The notes under the pieces were generated by a model. That model did no database searches. It had not been told where the DNA came from and worked only from the letters and a program-made list of their open reading frames with translations. A stretch of 64,000 nt of DNA from Pegoplata infirma (taxonomy: Eukaryota > Arthropoda > Insecta > Diptera > Anthomyiidae). A program made the translations under genes and the position numbers. Below are positions 8,601 through 17,113 of this stretch, one piece after another. The stretch lies in the NCBI GenBank assembly GCA_963921195.1, contig OY992540.1, positions 135,334,694-135,398,693 of the forward strand. The letters are read 5' to 3'. How positions within the stretch are numbered: the first letter of the stretch is position 1; the number at the start of each line of letters is the position of its first letter.

Positions 8601-10876
8601 CTCTCCGGTTTAAAAACCCCGTGATGAGGTAAATAATAACTAGGGCCACCTGACGACATTTTAGTCTCCTCCATGTGCCCTAAAGCTAGATATTCCTTTA
8701 TGACCTCATCATATTGAATCTTTAACTCGGGCCTACGCATCAATGAACTTTCATTTCTTAAAAACTGACGCAAAGCAATATGTCTATTTGGGCCAAGTGA
8801 CGGACATTTATTTTTGAAGGGCAGACTTACAATATATCTCCCCTCAGAGTTCCTCACAGTGCTGGAACAAAAAATCTCTTCACATCTCCTATCATCCTCA
8901 GATAATAATGGCTTATGGGAGACTTCTTCCAATTCCCAAAATTTAGACAACTGTTCGTCAATTGAGACCTTTGTCATAAATGACATTCGTACAGATCGAG
9001 ATGCATTTTTACTGGCCGTAGGACCCGTCACGATCCAGCCAAAAATGGTTTCTTGAGCCACAAGTGATTCAAAAACACCATGCTGAACCCCACCTCGTAA
9101 AATCAGTGGATACAGATCCCCTCCTAACAAAATGTCAACCTGACCGCTTTTAAAAAAATCAGGATCTGCAAAATCTAGTTTCGGCAACTCAACGCCTTTC
9201 GAGGGCGTAAAGGAATGCGTAGGAATATTCCCTGTCACCTGAGATACAACCAAAGCTTCAACATTTATCGAAAAATTTGGATTTTGTAGAGACACAATTA
9301 CAAAAGCCGCCATTTTGTTAACTTTACTAACAACTTCACCGCCTAAACCCGTAACTTCAGCTGAAACGGGCACAGTGGGCAACTTTAATAATTTTTGGAT
9401 TCTCTCCGAAACAAAACTTTCATCGGAGCACGGATCTATTAATGCTCGTACTTTGTAGCTGGAACCACAATAAGCAATATTGACCCACGCCGTAGCTAAC
9501 ATCACTTTTTTCGCTACAGAAATATGATGTGATTGGACAACTTCAGATGGACCAGGAAGACTAGTGGACTGTAAATTACTAGATGAACTTTTCGGAATAG
9601 CACCCTGTGCCCCATTGTTCACTGGATTAGTTGAACTTGCTTGGTTCGATTGGTTTGTTTGCGTAGCCTTTTTTGTAAAGTCACGATGCATCAACGTATG
9701 ATGTTTCTTTTTACATTTAGAGCACCCGTTTTGACTCGGACATTCACTATACATGTGACCAGCATTAAGGCAATTAAAACAGCATTTATTCTTTTTAAGG
9801 TTTTCAACGCGCTTCTTGTGGTCCATATTTAAGAATTTGTGACACGAGCTAATTGGGTGACCCCCACTACAAACTTTACACTGTTTTAAATCAGCCTTAG
9901 TGTGATGAGCCTTTAATTGTTTTGGTTTTGAAACACTTTGTTGGGTCTCTTGAGAAACCGCTTGGGAACTGCTGGGCCACTGACTACCGATGGTCATGAG
10001 CTCCGCCATGCTCTCCATAGCATGATACCTATCAGTCAAAAAATCGTTTAATTCTTCCCACTTAGGCATTTTTGTTTTATTTTTAACCGACTGTTCCCAC
10101 AAAATCATAGATTGGCCCCTTAATCTTGAAGCACAATGTATGACGAACACCGGATCCCAAGTCTCAATATCGATCTTATTTAATTTTAGGACAGACATGT
10201 AATTTACGACATCTCTTTGAAGCCTTTTGACTTCTTGAGCGGTATCATTTTGGCATGGGTTCATCGTGAAAAGACCTATTAATTGGCTAGTCAATAAGAC
10301 ACGTTCGTTCTCATATTGGGCCTTTAAATTGTTCCACGCAATTTCAAAATTTTCAGCCGTTAAGGCAACGTTTCGGTTAATTTCCCTCGCTTCACCATCA
10401 GTTTTCTGAAATAGGTGAAATAATCTTTCCACTGGGCTTAACCTAGTATTGTTTATGTAAATTGCGGTAAACATGTCGCGAAATGTGGGCCACGATTTAT
10501 AGTCACCATGAAACACTGCTGTATCACATGGCGGTACAGGGAACGAGGACACCTGATTGGGAACCACTGCCTTAGCAGTTTCAGATTTTTCAACCGGTAA
10601 ATTTTTTGTTGCCTTAGACAAAATATTTAAACATTTAATGTAAGCCTGACGAACTTCCGGGTGTCTTGCTTGAACTACAACTGCTTCTTTTTTCTTTTCT
10701 AAAGTGTCCCCACACTCTTCATAAAGTGTTTTATACTTTGTCCAAACCTTATCTAATTCAGTTTTTTCGAACTCTAAAGCTTCTACACTATATTCGGACA
10801 TATCTGCAGCCGACAGTAAGTTTTCCTGTTCAGCTACTTCATCGGCCGCCTTAATATATTTTTCATAGGCTGACAT
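5651..10876 (-). CDS. BEL/Pao gag-pol polyprotein
   Basis: An uninterrupted frame of 1,741 residues from the ATG at 10876 (MSAYEKYIKAA, A at -3). The frame is open 20 codons further to an ATG at 10936, but that extension is translated A/T-rich leader. Domains in order: gag-like region (about 110-300, PCDTAVFHGDYKSWPTFRDM); zinc knuckles (C333 to H397); retropepsin-like domain with LIDPCSDESF at 479-488 and QETIFGWIVTG near 608; reverse transcriptase with the YVDD box at 887-890; Pao-type RNase H (D1065, E1108, D1138); integrase with an HHCC finger (H1373, H1378, C1408, C1411) and catalytic D1443, D1509, E1562; and a C-terminal DUF5641-type domain (about 1615-1741). All key RT, RNase H and integrase residues are present, so the product could support reverse transcription and integration. 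The protease motif is D-P-C instead of the canonical D-[ST]-G. Confidence 0.95.
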   Translation of the reverse strand: MSAYEKYIKAADEVAEQENLLSAADMSEYSVEALEFEKTELDKVWTKYKTLYEECGDTLEKKKEAVVVQARHPEVRQAYIKCLNILSKATKNLPVEKSETAKAVVPNQVSSFPVPPCDTAVFHGDYKSWPTFRDMFTAIYINNTRLSPVERLFHLFQKTDGEAREINRNVALTAENFEIAWNNLKAQYENERVLLTSQLIGLFTMNPCQNDTAQEVKRLQRDVVNYMSVLKLNKIDIETWDPVFVIHCASRLRGQSMILWEQSVKNKTKMPKWEELNDFLTDRYHAMESMAELMTIGSQWPSSSQAVSQETQQSVSKPKQLKAHHTKADLKQCKVCSGGHPISSCHKFLNMDHKKRVENLKKNKCCFNCLNAGHMYSECPSQNGCSKCKKKHHTLMHRDFTKKATQTNQSNQASSTNPVNNGAQGAIPKSSSSNLQSTSLPGPSEVVQSHHISVAKKVMLATAWVNIAYCGSSYKVRALIDPCSDESFVSERIQKLLKLPTVPVSAEVTGLGGEVVSKVNKMAAFVIVSLQNPNFSINVEALVVSQVTGNIPTHSFTPSKGVELPKLDFADPDFFKSGQVDILLGGDLYPLILRGGVQHGVFESLVAQETIFGWIVTGPTASKNASRSVRMSFMTKVSIDEQLSKFWELEEVSHKPLLSEDDRRCEEIFCSSTVRNSEGRYIVSLPFKNKCPSLGPNRHIALRQFLRNESSLMRRPELKIQYDEVIKEYLALGHMEETKMSSGGPSYYLPHHGVFKPESTTTKLRVVFNASSASSSGHSLNDLLYVGPVLQKDLVSLILKWRFFQYVFNADISKMYRQILITPEHATFQRIVFRSSQNDEIRDFKLKTVTFGVNCAPYLALRTLLQLANDEGQRFPLGAEILRDSMYVDDALVGAHSISNALVVRDQLVDILKSAGFELRKWTSNSMEILKDLAPDHLLDSSFLCLDDKSTAKTLGVRWNAAGDFFYFASEKIALKSSYTKREVLSVIARLFDPAGWLAPVVVTAKILMQQMWLDKIEWDDAIKPVALIKWQAFVSKYNDVDMITIPRWVQYSPGCKIEIHGFCDSSELAYAAALYVRVQIEGQVVSNLLVAKTKVAPVKKSSLPRLELCGAVLLANLIDSIMPSLNIKGYTIYLWSDSTIVLAWLKKPPCSWKTFVANRVATILEKVGNKNWFHVASQYNPADLATRGLTPSDLKNNDLWWHGPEWLKLERAMWPKSSSEFETSVEIKRAMAHVARSSSTEDILDRFSCFARAIHVIAYMYRFINRTRKIHHGDVSYRSLRVSAQELVFVRKRLFYVSQIIHFPDEIGCLSKNKKLDSRSPLVTLTPYVDKDGIIRANGRLGSTTSLSYNERHPIILAYKSRLARLYIEFVHKLVQHGGPRLVLNTIRQECWILKAQNLIKTCIHNCKICVLHRKKLQGQIMAALPDERTTISRPFANTGVDFAGPFEIKSFTGRYSRITKGYVCLFVCFSTKAIHLEPVSDLSTPAFMAALARFVARRGCPSKIFSDNGRNFVGAAREIDSNFKKHIAELSDLAVSKYGHQRLSWHFIPAAAPHMGGLWEAGVKSFKTHFRKMSGQLKYTFEEFSTLLATIEACLNSRPLSPLSENVEDQSALTPGHFLIGSTILSPAEPEETQPAVSILNRWRKVKATQQEFCRRWKEEYLKELHKRNKWQSPQIDLQENDMVVLKNEPACPTDWRLGRVVKTYRGSDDRVRVVDLKTQNGLITRPIHKLVLLPRSHE

Positions 10877-11410
10877 CTTTATTTTTTTTCTCTTTCTTTT
10901 TTTAAGCATAAACAATAAAAATAAAAAAAGGCGCAAACTTCTCTAAACCAAATTTATTTAAGAGAACCAATCGACAACAAAAAAAAAATTCTTCCTGCAC
11001 TAAGTCACGTAGGCACCAAAAAAAAGAGCGACCAAAAAAAAAATTAAGAAAAGGGAAACGCAAAAAAAAGTACAACAATAATTAACAGAGTTAACGGTAA
11101 AGCGAATAAAAAAAAATGGCACTTGTCGAAAATCACACTTTCGTTACGTAACTTGATATAACCTCAAAATTAAGCGAGACACAAATTGGGTTTGAGACAC
11201 AAATTTATTTTTAATTATTTATTGTCTCCTTTTATTTCGCAGCACTTCTGAATAATTTAATTTCAAATTACGCACCTGTTTTCCTCCGAACTGTGTTTTG
11301 TTTTTTCTTACTCTGTAATCGCTGTTAAATACGGCTAGTGAGCGACAAGACTTCTTCCAAAAACTCGTGTTCCACTGACTCCTTATTTTTCTGACGGTAG
11401 AAGGACCAAA
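10877..11410 (-). other. BEL/Pao 5' leader
   Basis: Non-coding region between the 5' LTR and the gag start in element orientation. It is A-rich on the + strand with several A8-A9 runs, and carries the candidate primer-binding site at its LTR-proximal end. No other signal seen. Confidence 0.6.
11395..11408 (-). promoter_or_regulatory. Candidate tRNA primer-binding site of BEL/Pao
   Basis: Two bases inside the 5' LTR the minus strand reads TGGTCCTTCTACCG. It starts with TGG, complementary to a tRNA 3' CCA end, at the expected place. I did not identify the cognate tRNA, so this rests on position and the TGG start only. Confidence 0.5.
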
Positions 11411-11900
11411 TGTTACCGTGTCGGGTTGAGTTGTCCGTGTCCCTTTGTGCTTCCGTGTTCCAAATTATCACTTTTGATGAAGACAAAATTCACCAAGATT
11501 TTTTGCCTTTTATGCCCAGTGTGTTTGTGCAGTTTTTCCCACAAACCAATAATCAAAAAACAACACCGGTATTTTAAAGATGATACAATTGTTGGTTTAT
11601 TTAGTTCACTTGTATTATTTTTTATTTAATAATAGGTTTTTTTTTTTGGCACCATGTGCTTAAACAACTAAAACAATTTCTTTTCTTTAAAAGGTTTCTT
11701 TTTACTTCTTTTGGTTGCTTTTTGCTAGTACGTTTGTAGTGTGTGTGGTTTTTTAAAAGAAGTTGCAAATAGTAGAGTTATAATCAAACTCACCACACCA
11801 ACGAGAGCAGTGCTGCCAGACGTATCATTTAGCGGGGAAGTATACGCAGGGCAAGCGAAGATACAATAAAGCGTATAAAAACGCTTGCGCCACGTAAACA
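11411..11900 (-). repeat. BEL/Pao 5' LTR
   Basis: 490 bp, same TG...CA ends and, on reading, the same sequence as the LTR at 3838-4327. It is followed by the duplication AAAAT at 11901-11905. In element orientation this copy would carry the active promoter; no clear TATA box was recognised. Confidence 0.92.
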
Positions 11901-12310
11901 AAAATGTTGACCTAATTAAGTTTTTTATGAAAGAAGAAAAGTAATTTTTTTAATTTTTTATGTTTATATTAGCATAATTTCAACAAAAATCAATAATTTT
12001 TAAAAAATGGCCACGGTAAGTACTAGAGAATTTAATAATCCACAAATAAAAAAACAAAAATCATCAAAATCGGTTCAGTAGTTTTTGCTGTACAACTGCA
12101 ACCGATTTTGTCTTAAAAAAAAAAGAATTCTACAATTTAGTGGTAACCCTGGCAATTCCTGTTGACCAAATTTTGTGTTATAAAATTTTGAAATTTTTAC
12201 AATATTTCAAATAAAAAAGAGGATTAAAAAAATATTGCGTATTTATATTTTTATAGCTGTTTAAAAATTACTCACGTTGACACTGTTTTTTTCCATTAAA
12301 CCCCCCTTAA

Positions 12311-12473
12311 AATAAAACTGGACAGCAGAAAAATCTGCTAAAAATACACCGACTTTGTGCCCTATTAAAGTTCTGCTGATTTTAGCTGACGCAGTTTGCT
12401 AAATATTTATCTTGTTATTTTCAATCAAATCAGCCGATCTGTAAAGAACAATTAAATGATTTCATCTGAAAAA
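12311..12473. other. Spacer between two foldback elements
   Basis: AT-rich, no coding potential. It includes short self-complementary pieces such as CAGCAGAAAAATCTGCT near 12325. Too short and plain to assign. Confidence 0.3.
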
Positions 12474-12477
12474 TATA

Positions 12478-14875
12478 TGGGGCAATCCAAGCCAAATCAC
12501 TCACTTTAAGACCCGACCCCTTTCGATTTATTTTATTTTTGGATATGTTTTAGTATTTATTAAATGAAACTTGGACACCAATCAATTTTCCAATTTTCAT
12601 TTATTTAAAGATGGTGTTGAGTAATCAATTTTTCAAAATGGCGATTTTCTCAAAAAAATTAAAAAATTGAAATTTTTAAATAATTTTGACCATTAAAAAA
12701 TATAGATATTTAAAAAAAAATTGGACAACGTTTTGTTGGTATTTAAATGTAGTTTTAGAAAAAAAAATGGAAAAAATTATTCAAAGCAATTATCTTTTAT
12801 TTTTTGACGTTAAAAAATTATAATCGACTTTTTGAAAAAGTCCGAAACCTTAGATTTTTTGTAAAAAACTATTGGGGTTTTCACAGCGACAATTAAATTT
12901 GCCTTTTTTAGTTGGGTGTTTGGCAAATTTGCCATTTTACTAAACGTCAACTATTTGCCACCATTTTTTCTTTACATATCGTGAGCGCACATTTCGTTAA
13001 TAATTTGCACAAAATAACTTTAATTAACTTTTTACATTCACAATTTTAAAATGAACACAAAAAATTTGTATGTTTCTTTTTGTATAAATGTTTTTCTTGC
13101 CGCGTTCGAAATTTCATCATAAACAATCACAGCTGTTTTAATTTTTAAGTTTTTTTTTTATTTGCACACTGGCATTTTGTTTTTAGACAAGGTTTGAGTT
13201 GGGCATTTTAAGAAAAATATGCCACATTCAAATTGGCATTTTTTTGACGTTTGGCACATTTGCCAAATACCAAACTAAAAAAGGCAAATTAAATCGTCAC
13301 TGTGAAAACCTCATATAAAAATTCTACTCTAAATTACACAACTTTTAAGCCAAAATTCGAGACGTGATCACAATTCTTTCTATTTTTTTTTTTTAACTTT
13401 TAAAATTGTACCAAAAAATTGGCTCTGATTTATTTTATATGGTGATCCAAAAAAATGAATTGGTAGATATTGACCCTAACTTACCCTAGATATATTCATT
13501 TCAAGGTAAAAATACGTCTCACAAAAATTTAGGACGATCGGAAATGGGTAAGGCGTTTAGCATGGTCCTTGAAGTTTAAAAAACGGATTACAAGGAAAAA
13601 TATGATTTTTTTCTGTTTTCTCAATTTTTTTTTAGTATTTTAAGTTAAGTTTTAATTCAAGTGATTACAGAATTATGATGTGGAGTAAAATGCCTTTCTA
13701 ATAAGGTACTAAAAACTAAAATCGGTTGAAAATCAGCCAAGTTATTACAACTTCCCCATATATCTAGCGTGTGTCATACCACTTGATTAAAGAATACGAG
13801 TCCCTTTTTTTAAATTTATTTTATTTTCTACTGTAATAATATTTTTTCATTATTCATGTTTCAGTGTAATATTTTTTTTAGTTTTTCCAAATTTTAAAAC
13901 AAAAAACAACTTTTTTTTTAAAATAGAGATTTCAAAAGGGTGTTGAAAATGCAGGCATTTTTAGCATTAATTTAAAAAATGTTAGCAAAACACAATATGA
14001 AAAATACTTGTCATCTAATTAAATTTGAACTTGAAGAATAAAAAAATGTTATTAGAGTAGAAAATTTCAATGAATTTCAAAAATCGGATTGTATTGCTTA
14101 ATCAAGTGGTCTGCCATACGTTAGATGCCTGGGGAAGTTGTAATAACTTGGCTGATTTTCAACCGATTTCAGTTTTTGGTACCTTATTAGAGAGACATTT
14201 TACTCCGTATTATAATTCTGTAACCACTTGAATTTAAACTTAACTTCAAATACCAAAAAAATTTAGAAAACAGAAAAAAAATCATATTTTTCCTTGTAAT
14301 CTGTTTTCTAAACTTCAAGGCCCATGCGGAACACCTTATCCATGTCCAATCGTTCTTAATTTTTGTGAGGCGTATTTTTACCTCGAAATGAATATATCTA
14401 GGGTAAGTTAGGGTCAGTAAAAAAAAAAATAGAACAAATTGCGATCACATCTCGAATTATATCTTAAAAGTTGCGTAATTTAGAGTAGAACTTTAAGACG
14501 TTTGTAAAAAAAAATCTAAGGTTTCGGACTTTTTCAAAAAGTCGATTTAAATTTTTAAACGTTAAAAAATAAGTGATAATTACTTCAAATATTTTTTTTG
14601 TTATTTTTTTCTAAAACTACATTAAAATACCAACAAAACGCTGTCCAACTTTTTTTAAGATATATATATTTTTAACTGGTCAAAATTAATTGAAAATTTT
14701 AATTTTTTAATTTTTTTGAAAAAATCGCCATTTTGAAAAATTGATTACTCAACACTATCTTGGAATAAAAGGCTGAAAATTGGTGTCCAAGTTGCATTTA
14801 ATAACACATATCCAAAAATAAATAAATCGAAAGTAGTTGGGTCTAAAAGTGAGTGATTTGGCCTGGAATGCCCCG
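12478..14875. mobile_element. Foldback element 1 (TATA target, TGGGGCA termini)
   Basis: The arms at about 12478-13795 and 14095-14875 are inverted copies. For example GCCAAATCACTCACTTT near 12493 mirrors AAAGTGAGTGATTTGGC near 14846, and CACCAATCAATTTTCC pairs with GAAAATTGGTGTCC. The left end is TGGGGCAATCC and the right end GGAATGCCCCG. Both sides carry TATA (12474-12477 and 14876-14879), a likely 4-bp target duplication. The left arm is longer because of a nested MITE. Non-coding. Its termini match those of foldback 2 at 24479-26860. Confidence 0.75.
12876..13310. mobile_element. MITE nested in the left arm of foldback 1
   Basis: Inverted ends begin GGTTTTCACAGCGAC at 12876 and reverse-complement to GGTTTTCACAGTGAC at 13310. 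They extend about 60 bp through TTTGCCTTTTTTAGT and GTTTGGCAAAT. The right arm of the foldback lacks this block, which shows it is a later insertion. The 435-bp body is non-coding. The target duplication is unclear. Confidence 0.65.
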
Positions 14876-14878
14876 TAT

Positions 14879-16022
14879 ACACTAAAAAAAAGACTTAACT
14901 TAAACTTTGGAAAAATTTTCTTCAAAATAGTTTATAAATTTTTACACAATTTAGTTAAATTTAACTAAAATTTGGGACATTTTCTTAACTGTTAGGAAAC
15001 AATTTTAGTACATGTACTGTTAAATAGTCCATAATTTTCCTTAAATGAAATTCCCTATTACATGGAAGAAATTCTTACCGCCAAAGAAATTTTCCCTAAA
15101 TATATGAAAAAAAAAATTTGGTTTTAAGACATATTTCTTAAAACAGAATTTACTACCAGTTAGTTCGTCATATTTATCTTCTTTAATTTGATGAAGTTTT
15201 TCCACTATTTTAGTAAATTTTTCATAACTTGGGAAAAATATCGATAAACTTTTTTTTCATGCTTGCTTGTGCACTTCACATTTGGTTTATTATTTAAAGT
15301 ATATGAATAAAAAAAGTTTGATCATGTATAACAAGAAATAAATTTAATGTTCACTCAAAATATTTTGTAGGCAAAAACAAATGAAAAACATATTTAAAAC
15401 TAGTGAATAAACAATTGAAAACCATCGCAGTAATTATTCATTTGTTTTAACAAACATCCACATTTATTTTTTAGTGTTGACAAAATTTTCTAAAATAAAT
15501 AACATTAAACATTAAAAAAAATACGTTTTTTCATTCTTTTTTCATTCTTTTTTACTAACAAATTCGAAAAAAATAACCTACGAAAAAATTAATGATAGTT
15601 CTGTTATTTTTACTAATAAATTAAAAAAAAAAAATCCTACGAAAACATTAATAATGATTTCGTAGGTTATTTTTTACAATTTTCTATTGAAATATTTTTT
15701 AAAAAATTTTTAATAAAATTTCGGGGAATCGATCCAGCAATCAACTACATTCTGGCCAGACATTATACCCATCGTGCCAAAGTCACTTGATACAAACATG
15801 TTTTTATAAATATTTTTTTTTTATTTTTTTTTCTACAAAAAAATAACCTACTTGTGTAGGTAAAAACAAATGATATCTCATTAAAAAATACTAACAATTT
15901 AAAAAAAAAAATATTTACACAAATCATTAAAAATTTAAAGAATAACCAGTAGTTTTTACCTACAGAACAAAAATAAATGACTTTAAAAATTAAATGTTAA
16001 TGAAAATCTTTATTTTTTAGTG
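14879..16022. mobile_element. TIR element(s) with TACACTAAAAAA ends
   Basis: The left end TACACTAAAAAAAAG at 14879 faces TTATTTTTTAGTGTG at 16011-16023. A second TTTATTTTTTAGTG at about 15464 suggests that two elements are joined or nested here. The interior is AT-rich and non-coding, with inverted ACCTACGAAA/TTTCGTAGGT motifs at 15575-15672 and a tRNA-like patch at 15720-15785. Exact boundaries and superfamily are uncertain. Confidence 0.4.
15720..15785 (-). ncRNA. tRNA-like remnant (possible SINE head)
   Basis: On the minus strand TTGGCACGATGGGT resembles a pol III A box and GGATCGATTCCCC, about 30 bp further, resembles a B box (GGTTCGATTCC). The cloverleaf cannot be completed and no aminoacyl identity is visible. 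It is probably a decayed tRNA or SINE head, or chance. Confidence 0.2.
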
Positions 16023-16235
16023 TGTTATTTTTAAAACAAAGGACTGGAGTAGTCATTAATAAAAACTGAACATCAAACAAATGTTTTTCTTTTAAAAACG
16101 ACTAAACGGAAAACTTTTTAAATAAACTACAAACAGTTAATGACATAATTTTTTGAGTGTTTATATTTTTTTCTACACATGTATGTGTTAGAGAAAAAAT
16201 AATATTTTAATCACAACAAAGTCCTTAGCTTTGGA
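16023..16235. other. AT-rich spacer
   Basis: No gene and no recognised repeat; only A/T-rich sequence between the TIR element and the fragment beginning near 16236. Confidence 0.3.
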
Positions 16236-16680
16236 GTGCTGGCCCATAAAAAGAAGCAGGTAACTCTTCTTTTTCTACCCTCATTCCCATATGCAAATCT
16301 CAGGACAATCGGTGGGTGCCCTCTGAAAGACCTCCCTTGTAAGTCGTGTGAAATAAGTCGAAAAAATGTTATAAATTTTATGACATTTTTGTTATTAAGT
16401 CGAAGAATATTTACTTTTTTGGTACGTTGTTAGCATCACGAGATATGTATTTTAAATACCTTTAAACTAATACCAAATATGCCTACACTAATTTTGAGCA
16501 AATAGGCGAAAATCGTAAAAAACATTAAATGGTCAACTTCCCCCATACAAATAGAAAAAATGAGTTTGGGCCGCTAAAAAAATACGTGTCGAATTAATTT
16601 TCGTTCTGAACAACATATCCAAATTGGATATGTTGCTCCCTGACGCCAGGGAGACTCTCCTTGTGAGTTGTGTGAAAATT
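16236..16680. repeat. Fragment of the CACCCACCGATTGTCC / GGCCGCTAAAAAAA TIR family
   Basis: The left part has CAGGTAACTCTT, CCTCATTCCCATA and CAATCGGTGGGTGCCCTCTG, as at 24240-24340 and 41655-41760 but inverted. The right part (16566-16676) has TTGGGCCGCTAAAAAAATA and CCAGGGAGACTCTCCTTGT, as at the right end of the element at 53650-54275. It appears to be a rearranged composite of two related TIR families. Non-coding. Confidence 0.5.
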
Positions 16681-16920
16681 ATTGAACTCTTTTTAAGGAT
16701 TTTTTTTACACGCATTAGAAGTTGGTAAACTATTATTTGAAAGCTGCATAAGAGGCGTATACTTAATTTTGTAATTGCATTTAAATAACAATCATACGCA
16801 ACAGTGCACAATGTGCACTGCACATTGGTTTATTTTGAAAAATAATTCGGTCATTTAGTAAATACTGGAACGATTGCAGCTTAATTTTGGAAGCTGGTCC
16901 CCATATGTCCAATAAGGGCA

Positions 16921-16939
16921 CCCCCCCCCCCCCCCCCCC
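16921..16939. repeat. Poly-C tract of 19 bases
   Basis: An uninterrupted run of 19 C in otherwise AT-rich DNA, 21 bp outside the left terminus of the TIR element at 16961. The length may be unreliable because such runs are hard to sequence. Confidence 0.9.
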
Positions 16940-17102
16940 TAAAGTAGGACATATTTAGTGTATACGCTTAAAATAATTACTCTGTTAAATACACTGTAAA
17001 ATGACTGCAATATCAATTCGACAGATATTTGACAAAGTTATCTGCCGAAATACAGATTTTAAGAAAATACTTTGTATTTTCTTGTGGCCGAAAAACAAAA
17101 TT

Positions 17103-17113
17103 TTATGTGTAAT
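17103..17113. repeat. LINE target-site duplication, left copy
   Basis: TTATGTGTAAT here is repeated at 19852-19862 immediately after the LINE's CCTAACCTAAC tail. It is an 11-bp perfect duplication and defines the insertion. Confidence 0.8.

Larger units (their letters stand above)
3838..11900 (-). mobile_element. BEL/Pao LTR retrotransposon, apparently intact
   Basis: An 8,063-bp element bounded by two 490-bp LTRs and the duplication AAAAT. The order on the minus strand is 5' LTR (11411-11900), candidate primer site, gag-pol ORF (10876-5651), a second ORF (5584-4829), a non-coding tail and the 3' LTR (3838-4327). The two LTRs showed no difference when read side by side, and the main ORF has no stop or frameshift. 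Both facts point to a very recent insertion. It lies inside an older foldback element. Confidence 0.93.
3530..12310. mobile_element. Foldback element split by the BEL/Pao insertion
   Basis: The DNA left of the LTR retrotransposon (about 3530-3837) is the inverted complement of the DNA to its right (about 11906-12310). Matching landmarks are TTAAGGGGGGTTTA with its mirror near 12296-12310, ACACAAAATTTGG with CCAAATTTTGTGT, and GCAGTTGTA with TACAACTGC. Removing the 8.06-kb retrotransposon leaves a palindromic element of about 710 bp that the BEL element entered close to its centre. I could not fix its own target duplication. Confidence 0.6.
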
